NCBI GenBank assembly: GCA_029781855.1
Contig: JAKOVX010000028.1
Location: 1-39,625 of the forward strand
DNA: 39,625 nt
From: Acidobacteriota bacterium
Lineage (GTDB): Bacteria > Acidobacteriota > Blastocatellia > Pyrinomonadales > Pyrinomonadaceae
Direction: 5' to 3'
Numbering within the stretch: position 1 is the stretch's first letter; each line of letters starts with the position of its first letter. This document shows positions 33,861-39,625 of this stretch, in pieces. The notes below the pieces were generated by a model. The model saw only the letters and a program-made list of their open reading frames with translations. It was not told where the DNA came from and did no database searches. A program made the position numbers and the translations under genes.

Positions 33861-34685
33861 ATGCAGCAAAGACTAAGAACGCGGATCAGCACGTTAAGGT
33901 TCCCGATCACAAATCGAGACCACGACCTTCGTCAGAGTGGGGACGAATTCCCGTCGATTCTCGAAGGACGTTATGAAGCAAGATTGGCGCGAAACCCGCT
34001 CGAAACTGTCTCCGCCCTGAGGCTTCGCCACGAAGTCTTTACCGTCGAGATGTGCAGCGGGACAACACAAGTCGAAACAAACGTGATCGATTTCGACGAA
34101 TTCGACTTCAGGTGCCGGCATTTGATCGTTATCGATCGCGAAACAGGAGCGACCGTAGGCACCTATCGACTTATCACGCTTGAGACAGCCGGATCGATCA
34201 GCGGCTTTTACTCAGCGAATGAATTTACGATCGAGAACCTTCCGTTCGGGATCCTTGAGAAGGGCGTAGAGATCGGCCGGGCTTGCATTGCGAAGGAACA
34301 TCGCAACACCAAAGTGCTTTATTTGCTTTGGAAAGCATTGATCAGGTATCAGGAACACTCCGGCAAGAGATTCTTCTTTGGTTGCTGTTCGGTGTTCACG
34401 CGGGACCCAAGTGTCGGCGTCGCGGCGTATCACCAGCTTCGAAGCGATGGCTTCGTAACTGACGATTTCGCCATTTTACCTAAGGAGAATCGCCTCGCTA
34501 TCGACGGATCCAGGTGGGTCGGCGGTCGAGTCGAGCTTCCGGCGCTTTTCAATATGTACCTTCGTCTCGGAGCACGAGTGTATGGAACGCCAATGGTTGA
34601 TAACGAGTTCGGGACGATCGACTTTTTCGTGGTCTTCGATCTGCTTCAAATGTCCGAAAGATACCGCAAGATGTTTCGTCGGTAG
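33861..34685 (+). CDS. GNAT-fold N-acyltransferase (OlsB-like)
   Basis: A 274-residue protein of the Acetyltransf_5 kind, which includes OlsB, the N-acyltransferase that adds a 3-hydroxyacyl chain to ornithine in ornithine-lipid synthesis. Family blocks visible are LRLRHEVFTVEM near residue 48, DFDEFDFRCRHLIVID, VGTYRLI, GVEIGRACIAKEHR, LLWKALIRYQE, FFFGCCSVF, and DNEFGTIDFFVVFD at the end. No PlsC-like OlsA partner lies beside it, so the exact lipid made is open. The ATG at 33861 was chosen because AAAGGAGA precedes it closely; an in-frame start 63 bases upstream lacks this. It is convergent with the aldolase gene. Confidence 0.82.
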   Translation: MQQRLRTRISTLRFPITNRDHDLRQSGDEFPSILEGRYEARLARNPLETVSALRLRHEVFTVEMCSGTTQVETNVIDFDEFDFRCRHLIVIDRETGATVGTYRLITLETAGSISGFYSANEFTIENLPFGILEKGVEIGRACIAKEHRNTKVLYLLWKALIRYQEHSGKRFFFGCCSVFTRDPSVGVAAYHQLRSDGFVTDDFAILPKENRLAIDGSRWVGGRVELPALFNMYLRLGARVYGTPMVDNEFGTIDFFVVFDLLQMSERYRKMFRR

Positions 34686-34719
34686 ATCGGATTGAACAGA
34701 AGCGAGCAACGGTTCGCGA

Positions 34720-35370
34720 TCAGGAAGCACGAGCTTCGCGGACGATCTCAAGGAATTGCTTGGCTCGTTCGGTGACGACGTGGGCCTCACCCGCGCGGAT
34801 CGCTTTGACGTCGACTAGGTCCGTACCGACGCCGAGGGCGGAGGCACCGGCCTTGATAAAGTCCGCCGCCGTCTTCAGTGAGACTCCACCCGTAGGAATG
34901 ATCTTGACCTGCGGGAACGGGCCTTTTAGATTCTTGACATAGCTCGCCCCGCCGACGGATCCGCAAGGGAACACCTTTACGAAATCGACGCCAGAACTCC
35001 ACGCAGTTATAACCTCGGTCGGCGTCAAAACACCGGGACAAATAGGGGCACTGTATCGGTGGCACAAAGCTATCGTGTCGAGATTTAAAGCCGGACTGAC
35101 GATGAACTGTGCACCGGCGAGTAGGCAAGCACGGGCGGTTTCAGGGTCAAGCACCGTTCCGGCGCCGACGAGCACTTCACTGCCGTATTTGTCGGCGACC
35201 TTTTCGATCACACGCACTGCCCCGGGCACGGTCATCGTGATCTCAAGCACGTTCACGCCGCCTGCCTTTATCGCTTCGATTACCTGCATCGCTTCGTCAG
35301 CCGACGATGCCCGCACGACCGGAACGAGGCCGATATCTTCGATCTGTTTTACAATTTCTGCCTTGGTCAT
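34720..35370 (-). CDS. eda: 2-dehydro-3-deoxyphosphogluconate (KDPG)/KHG aldolase
   Basis: Cleaves KDPG to pyruvate and glyceraldehyde-3-phosphate, the last step of the pathway encoded here. The protein has 216 residues, the usual size. Glu43 in LEITM acts in catalysis and Lys132 in DFVKVFP is the Schiff-base lysine. GAGTVLDPETARACLLAGAQFIVSP and GVLTPTEV and PTGGV are all family blocks. The ATG at 35370 was chosen because it lies one base after the upstream kinase stop (TAATATG); a start 21 bases earlier would overlap the kinase. It is the last gene of the operon. Confidence 0.95.
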   Translation of the reverse strand: MTKAEIVKQIEDIGLVPVVRASSADEAMQVIEAIKAGGVNVLEITMTVPGAVRVIEKVADKYGSEVLVGAGTVLDPETARACLLAGAQFIVSPALNLDTIALCHRYSAPICPGVLTPTEVITAWSSGVDFVKVFPCGSVGGASYVKNLKGPFPQVKIIPTGGVSLKTAADFIKAGASALGVGTDLVDVKAIRAGEAHVVTERAKQFLEIVREARAS

Positions 35371-35371
35371 A

Positions 35372-36466
35372 TTATCTCGCCACGCGGGCACCCCCGCCTT
35401 TCATAACTCTTAGAACATCCGACAAACCGACCGTCGTTGTATCGCCCGGGGTCGTCATTGCAAGTGCACCATGAGCGGCACCGCAATTCACAGCCCATTC
35501 CGGCGACTCGCCGGTCAGGAAACCGTAGATCAATCCCGAGGCGAACGAATCACCGCCGCCGACTCGGTCAAAAATATCGAGGTCGGGTCGCATGATCGCC
35601 TGGAAAAGCTGACCTTCGGTAAAGCAGACGGCTCCCCAGTCGTTGACCGACGCGGTCTTGGCATTTCGAAGGGTCGTCGCCGCCACAGCAAAATTAGGAA
35701 AGTCCGCGACCGCTCGCCTGATCATTTTTTCAAAATTGGCGATATCGAGCTTCGAATGGTGCTCATCCTGGCCCTCGACCTCGTAGCCGAGACAGACAGT
35801 GAAATCCTCTTCGTTGCCGATCATCACGTCAACGTATTGGGCAAGATCACGATTGACCTCCTGTGCCTTTGCCTGGCCGCCGATGGCTTTCCAGAGTGAG
35901 TCGCGGTAATTAAGGTCGTACGAAATAATAGTGCCGTGCTTTTTCGCGACCTCCATCGCTTCTTTAGCAACCTCAGGTGTCGATTCGCTCAATGCACAGA
36001 AAATGCCTCCGGTGTGGAACCAACGGGCACCTTCCTCGCCAAAGATCTTTTTCCAATCGATATCGCTCTTTTTGAGTTGCGAGACAGCAGTATGCCCCCG
36101 ATCTGAGCAGCCAAGCGCAGCTCGCACCCCGAAACCGCGTTCTGTAAAGTTCATCCCGTTTCGAACCGTTCGTCCGACACCGTCATACTTTGCCCATTTG
36201 ACGTGCGACTGGTCTACGCCGCCCTGATAGATAAGGTCCTGAACGAGCCGTCCGATCGGGTTGTCGGCAAGGGCGGTCACGACCGCCGCATTGAGCCCGA
36301 AACAGCGTTTGAGTCCGCGGGCGACGTTGTATTCGCCGCCGCCTTCCCACACTTCGAACGATCGGGTCGTGTGTATCCGCTTATCGCCTGGATCGAGCCT
36401 GAGCATTACTTCACCAAGGGAAACGATGTCCCATTTGCATTCCGATTTTGGTCTGATATTCAACAT
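35372..36466 (-). CDS. kdgK: PfkB-family sugar kinase, probable 2-keto-3-deoxygluconate kinase
   Basis: Phosphorylates 2-keto-3-deoxygluconate to KDPG, feeding the adjacent aldolase. The protein has 364 residues with the PfkB pattern: N-terminal GEVMLRLDPGD, the substrate-lid region WEGGGEYNVARGL, and the C-terminal signature DRVGGGDSFASGLIYGF with the catalytic Asp in GGGDSF. The order in the operon (between KduD and aldolase) is the strongest ground for the KDG substrate. No Shine-Dalgarno precedes the ATG; instead a strong palindromic repeat fills most of the 78-bp gap to KduD. One base separates it from the aldolase start. Confidence 0.88.
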   Translation of the reverse strand: MLNIRPKSECKWDIVSLGEVMLRLDPGDKRIHTTRSFEVWEGGGEYNVARGLKRCFGLNAAVVTALADNPIGRLVQDLIYQGGVDQSHVKWAKYDGVGRTVRNGMNFTERGFGVRAALGCSDRGHTAVSQLKKSDIDWKKIFGEEGARWFHTGGIFCALSESTPEVAKEAMEVAKKHGTIISYDLNYRDSLWKAIGGQAKAQEVNRDLAQYVDVMIGNEEDFTVCLGYEVEGQDEHHSKLDIANFEKMIRRAVADFPNFAVAATTLRNAKTASVNDWGAVCFTEGQLFQAIMRPDLDIFDRVGGGDSFASGLIYGFLTGESPEWAVNCGAAHGALAMTTPGDTTTVGLSDVLRVMKGGGARVAR

Positions 36467-36486
36467 AAGTTTTTGGAAGCTGGAAT

Positions 36487-36533
36487 CCAGAAGCTAGCGG
36501 CCAGCAGGCCGCATGGAGGCTTCCGGCTTCTGG
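36487..36533. repeat. Nested palindromic (REP-like) element between kduD and kdgK
   Basis: An outer 8-bp stem CCAGAAGC (36487-36494) pairs with GCTTCTGG (36526-36533). Inside it lies a perfect GCGGCC (36497-36502) / GGCCGC (36507-36512) hairpin. GGAAGC/GCTTCC motifs repeat on both sides. It fills the intercistronic gap. There is no T-run, so it is more likely an RNA-stability or REP-type element than a terminator. Confidence 0.7.
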
Positions 36534-36544
36534 CTTCGTGCGTG

Positions 36545-37309
36545 TTAGCGAGCCATCCATCCGCCGTCGACGACGACAATGTGGCCTTGCAAATAGTCGC
36601 TCGCGGGTGACGACAGGAATACAGCTGCACCCGCAATGTCTTCGGGTCGTCCCCACCGTCCGGCCGGGATTCGTTCAAGTATCTGCCGGTTCCTTGTTTC
36701 ATCTGCTTGCAACGCTGCCGTGTTGTTGGTAGCAATGTAGCCCGGAGCGATCGCGTTGACGTTTACATTGAATTTCGCCCACTCGTTCGCCAACGCCTTG
36801 GTCAGACCGGCAACTCCCGATTTCGAGGCAGTATAGGCCGGGACCGTGATCCCGCCCTGAAACGACAACAGCGACGCTATGTTCACGATCTTGCCCGACC
36901 CGCGCTCGACCATATGGCGTCCTGCGGCCTGCGACATTCTGAAAACGCTCGACAAGTTAACCTCGATGACCGTCGCCCAATCTTCTTCGCTGTAATCGAC
37001 CGCAGGTGAACGCCTTATCATCCCTGCGTTATTGATTAGAATATCAATTTGTCCGAATTCCGCGATCGCAGCCGCAACAACGCCTCTCGGGACTTCCTTT
37101 TCCGCCATGTCGCCGGTGACCTCGACCGCACGGCGCCCGAGACCCTCGATCTCCGCTACAGTTCCGGCCGCATCTCCCAGCGTTCGGCAATGGCACGCGA
37201 CGTCAGCTCCCGCCTCGGCCATCGAGATCGCTATCGCCTGGCCGATCCCTGATGCGGCGCCCGTAACGAGCGCAGATCTACCTTTGAGGTCGAACGAATC
37301 TAATATCAT
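36545..37309 (-). CDS. kduD: 2-deoxy-D-gluconate 3-dehydrogenase (KduD-like SDR)
   Basis: NAD(P)-dependent short-chain dehydrogenase that would reduce 3-deoxy-D-glycero-2,5-hexodiulosonate (DKII) to 2-keto-3-deoxygluconate. The protein has 254 residues. Cofactor motif TGAASGIG (16-23), NNAG (93-96) and the catalytic residues Ser146, Tyr159 and Lys163 (YTASKSG) are all present. KduD-type features include NNAGMIRRSPAVDYSEEDW and GYIATNNTAALQADETRNRQI. Its ATG overlaps the upstream isomerase stop as ATGA (4 bp). It is followed by the palindromic element, then kdgK. Confidence 0.9.
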   Translation of the reverse strand: MILDSFDLKGRSALVTGAASGIGQAIAISMAEAGADVACHCRTLGDAAGTVAEIEGLGRRAVEVTGDMAEKEVPRGVVAAAIAEFGQIDILINNAGMIRRSPAVDYSEEDWATVIEVNLSSVFRMSQAAGRHMVERGSGKIVNIASLLSFQGGITVPAYTASKSGVAGLTKALANEWAKFNVNVNAIAPGYIATNNTAALQADETRNRQILERIPAGRWGRPEDIAGAAVFLSSPASDYLQGHIVVVDGGWMAR

Positions 37310-38145
37310 TTTTGCGAAGCCTCGAGGCCCGAGCCTCCCGCAGCGTATTCAGGTTGAACATTGACGACACCAAACTGCCGGTCGTCGCCTTCACGGTTGG
37401 CAGCCATCATCCAAAGGAAATTAATCTTGCTACCGGGCGCAGCGACATTCGGGTGATAACCTTTCGGCATCAGAACCACGTCGCCTTCGTGAACGACCTG
37501 GACGAGTTCCGGTTCATCCAGATTAGTGTAAACCATCTGGATCCCCCATTGCGGCGCGGGCATATCGATATAAAGGTATGCTTCCTCGAGCATGTCGTGG
37601 TGCTCGTGCGGCGGGAACGACGTCCAGTTACCGTCCGTCGAAAAGGTAACGCCTGCCATTATCCGTCCAGCCTCGACGTTCTTGCCGATCAGGATATTGA
37701 GGTCGCGTTCTGTCGGCGGTTTTCCCGCGATAAAATGGAGTGCCTCGTTCTTGCGAACGTCGCTGAACGCAACGAATTGTAATGGGTATTGTTTCTCGAC
37801 TGGTGACGACAGCTCCGCGAGGTCAAACGCACCATCGCTCTCGACCTTGATCTCGGAGTCACGCGGCACGTAGAGAGCATCATATCGGTTCACCGAAAAT
37901 TCCTGGTCGTGAGTTGTGACCTTTCCGGAACCGTTCAGACAAATGAGACCCGTCTCGTGTGTCGCATTCTCGAACGAGATCGCCGGGTCACCTGCTTCGA
38001 TACGAATACGGCCGTAAAACAGATTTCGCGATGCGGTCTCGCCTGGCCTGACCGAAACCTTGCGGCCTTTTGCGAGATGCGTGCCCTTGACGACACACGT
38101 TGCCGGATCGATATTTTCGAGTTTTACCTGCGTACTGCTGCTCAT
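37306..38145 (-). CDS. KduI/IolB-superfamily cupin isomerase
   Basis: A 279-residue double-cupin isomerase. The second half has the metal site GNWTSFPPHEHHDMLEEAYLY with His180, His182 and Glu187, and the fourth ligand His231 in PKGYHPNVAAPG. This block follows the IolB (5-deoxy-glucuronate isomerase) pattern (NW-S-PPHKH ... GYHP) more closely than classic KduI (MPCHTH ... HSG). The neighbours (KduD, KdgK, aldolase, UxaA) and the 4-bp overlap with kduD instead suggest the KduI reaction: 5-keto-4-deoxyuronate to DKII. I therefore leave the gene symbol open. An RBS-like GAGAGAAG lies upstream. Confidence 0.8.
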   Translation of the reverse strand: MSSSTQVKLENIDPATCVVKGTHLAKGRKVSVRPGETASRNLFYGRIRIEAGDPAISFENATHETGLICLNGSGKVTTHDQEFSVNRYDALYVPRDSEIKVESDGAFDLAELSSPVEKQYPLQFVAFSDVRKNEALHFIAGKPPTERDLNILIGKNVEAGRIMAGVTFSTDGNWTSFPPHEHHDMLEEAYLYIDMPAPQWGIQMVYTNLDEPELVQVVHEGDVVLMPKGYHPNVAAPGSKINFLWMMAANREGDDRQFGVVNVQPEYAAGGSGLEASQK

Positions 38146-38155
38146 AATTCTTCTC

Positions 38156-39364
38156 TCAAAGACTACTCAAATATTCCTCGACCGCTACTTCGAGTGCTCC
38201 GCCGATCGCGGAGCCGACAGGTTCGCCGGCTTCGACCGACCAGCCATCGAGTTTACCAACGATGCTACGGCTGATGGCGGCTACCAGCGGCTCTTCAATA
38301 TATTTCCAACCATAAACGAGCCGACCGCTGATGATCACTCTCGGAATTCCGGTGCCCATTATCACGTTCGCGATCCCGATACCGAGATAATCGCCGATCT
38401 TTTCAAGAGTCTTGCGCGATCGGCCGTCGCCGACATCCGCCTTCGAGACGATCTCAACAAATCGGGGAACGCTCTCGCCGCGTGCCGGCGGCCTGTCTCC
38501 TAAATATAGCGACGCTGCGGAAGCGGCGGACGCATATTTTTCCCAGCAACCTCTGTTTCCGCATACGCACGGTTTGCCCCCCGCGACGATCGTCATGTGG
38601 CCGAATTCTCCGGCTATGCCTCGTCCGGTGCCACTGCCGCGATAAACCTCGCTGCCGATAACGAGGCCGACGCCGATCCCGGTTCCCGATCGAACGAGAA
38701 TGAAGTTCGTCATCAGGCCGTCAGCCGAGTCCTTTATTTTCAAACGGGATTCGAACATCGCGGCCGCGCTCGCGTCGTTATCTACGACTACACGGACATT
38801 TGTTCCAATGCGGATCTGTCCTGCGACATCGACATCACGCCAACCGAGATTTGGTGCATAGATGACGCCTTGCCGGTCCATATCGGTCATTCCGGGGACA
38901 CTGACCCCAATAACGGCCAATTCGCGTTCGGCGTGTCGGCCCACCATCTCGGAAAGTTTGTTGCGGGCGAGATGCATCGCGAAACCGACGCTGGTCGGCG
39001 TTTCGAAATCGTCTTCCTCCAGCATTTCACCGCGAAGGGTTGTCAAACCGACCTGCGAACGCCGAACGCCAAAATTGACACCGCCGAAAATCAACTTGTC
39101 GTCCGCAAACGAGAGTACGCGAGCCTTGCGTCCGAGAGCCTCGGAGACGATCGTTTCCTCGACGATAACGCCGCTGGCAACGAGCGGCTTTACGTTCTCG
39201 GTGACCGTGCTCTTGTCGATCGAAAGCCTCTCGGCGATATCGGTCCGTGTGATAGGTTGGGCCGCACGGATGAGCCGCAGCAACTGGTCGCCCTTGCTCC
39301 TTGTCGACCCTGTGGAATTTACCGTTCCCAGCAGATTCGTTTGATATAACGATCCGTTATTCAT
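38156..39364 (-). CDS. ROK-family transcriptional regulator
   Basis: A 402-residue regulator with an N-terminal winged helix-turn-helix (about residues 25-85, ITRTDIAERLSIDKSTVTENVKPL) and a ROK (NagC/XylR-type) sugar-binding domain. The domain contains NFGVRRSQVGL, an NLGWRDVDVAG block, VVVDNDASAAAM, and the zinc motif PCVCGNRGCWEKYAS (CxCGxxGCxE). ROK repressors release DNA when they bind a sugar, and the place of this one inside the uronate operon suggests it senses a uronate or KDG-type intermediate. A TAACG-ATC-CGTTA dyad (39347-39359) overlaps the start of the coding sequence. The UxaA-like gene ends 19 bp upstream, so the two are probably on one transcript. Confidence 0.9.
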   Translation of the reverse strand: MNNGSLYQTNLLGTVNSTGSTRSKGDQLLRLIRAAQPITRTDIAERLSIDKSTVTENVKPLVASGVIVEETIVSEALGRKARVLSFADDKLIFGGVNFGVRRSQVGLTTLRGEMLEEDDFETPTSVGFAMHLARNKLSEMVGRHAERELAVIGVSVPGMTDMDRQGVIYAPNLGWRDVDVAGQIRIGTNVRVVVDNDASAAAMFESRLKIKDSADGLMTNFILVRSGTGIGVGLVIGSEVYRGSGTGRGIAGEFGHMTIVAGGKPCVCGNRGCWEKYASAASAASLYLGDRPPARGESVPRFVEIVSKADVGDGRSRKTLEKIGDYLGIGIANVIMGTGIPRVIISGRLVYGWKYIEEPLVAAISRSIVGKLDGWSVEAGEPVGSAIGGALEVAVEEYLSSL

Positions 39365-39383
39365 TTGCGATTAGAATAACACA

Positions 39384-39625
39384 CTAAAGCGAAACGGTTT
39401 GCTCTGCCCAGAACTGAAATTCACGGTGTTTTAATATCTCTGCCTTTGCCTGGATCTCGCCGCTCGCGGTTTGCCGAACCTGTTCGAAAAGACGTGTGCC
39501 GACTTCGGCGATGCTCTCTGTCCCCTCGATTACATTCCCCGCCGAAATGTCGATCTCCTGCGACATTTTCGCGAACACGCGGTTGTTCGATGCGAGCTTA
39601 ATAACGGGTGTTATTGCGTTACCGA
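39384..39625 (-). CDS. uxaA: Altronate dehydratase (UxaA-family) C-terminus, cut by the window edge
   Basis: Only the last ~79 residues are visible and the frame runs off the right edge without a stop. They read GNAITPVIKLASNNRVFAKM, then SQEIDISAGNVIEGTESIAE, then VGTRLFEQVRQTASGE. This matches the closing segment of UxaA/GarD-type dehydratases ('P-IK-ATN--LY--M-D-DINAG--LDG', then a helix of the same spacing). UxaA converts altronate to 2-keto-3-deoxygluconate, which fits the KdgK and aldolase genes downstream. The start and the UxaC/UxaB partners lie outside the window. GarD or another dehydratase of the family cannot be excluded. Confidence 0.75.
   Translation of the reverse strand, partial: GNAITPVIKLASNNRVFAKMSQEIDISAGNVIEGTESIAEVGTRLFEQVRQTASGEIQAKAEILKHREFQFWAEQTVSL

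Noticed and set aside
1..39625. tRNA, rRNA, insertion sequence or prophage genes
   Set aside because: No cloverleaf-like sequence, transposase, integrase or phage structural gene was recognised on either strand.

Overview
The window looks like a chromosomal stretch of an Acidobacteriota member, probably class Blastocatellia (Pyrinomonadales-like). Base composition is moderately GC-rich. Four things point this way: a secreted VWFA-type protein of the 'acidobacterial VWFA-related' kind, an ECF sigma factor of the TIGR02999 type, a very large Ser/Thr kinase with TPR and TolB/FlgO-like modules, and Asn/Thr-rich lipoproteins. This is inference from protein families; no rRNA or tRNA gene is visible.

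Layout. 1-1513 (+): an MFS exporter broken by an in-frame TAG, then a DUF2695 protein. 1523-7331 (-): a leftward series of M50-type membrane protease, L,D-transpeptidase, a small protein, a PRMT-like methyltransferase and uvrA. uvrA has its own recognisable promoter with a dyad between -35 and -10. 7432-9098 (-): moaC and moeA (molybdopterin cofactor), overlapping by 4 bp. 9206-10432 (+): an acyl-CoA dehydrogenase. 10509-11849 (-): two lipoproteins with Asn/Thr-rich linkers. 11907-12467 (+): a CYTH-like protein. 12517-13761 (-): a lytic-transglycosylase-like protein. 13965-16931 (+): glmM, aroB and a small membrane protein. 16945-18831 (-): a B12-binding radical SAM protein. 18993-21685 (-): a tiny Asp-rich protein, a VWFA-like secreted protein and a secreted protein with a LecA/PA-IL-like domain. 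22132-24664 (+): a secreted orphan, an ECF sigma factor and a VOC-fold protein. 24665-25247: a non-coding region with a terminator, a candidate promoter with a dyad, and two tandem diverged copies of a structured element. 25248-29279 (+): two secreted proteins, the second an alpha/beta hydrolase. 29291-33565 (-): a 1424-residue receptor-like kinase. 33861-34685 (+): an OlsB-like N-acyltransferase. 34720-39625 (-): a uronate/2-keto-3-deoxygluconate catabolic operon.

How the genes work together. The clearest functional unit is the right-hand operon, read leftward. It holds the C-terminus of an altronate dehydratase (UxaA family), a ROK regulator, a KduI/IolB-fold isomerase, KduD, a PfkB kinase (KdgK-like) and KDPG aldolase. 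Together they would take hexuronates or unsaturated uronates through 2-keto-3-deoxygluconate and KDPG to pyruvate and glyceraldehyde-3-phosphate. glmM, the L,D-transpeptidase and the transglycosylase-like protein all bear on cell-wall synthesis or remodelling, but they are not one operon.

The most unusual non-coding signal is at 24866-25092. Two ~115-bp tandem copies share linker sequence. All four stem half-sites inside a copy share one motif, which is GTTCCAC-like in copy A and GTCTCAC-like in copy B. The change from A to B therefore preserves base pairing in both hairpins.
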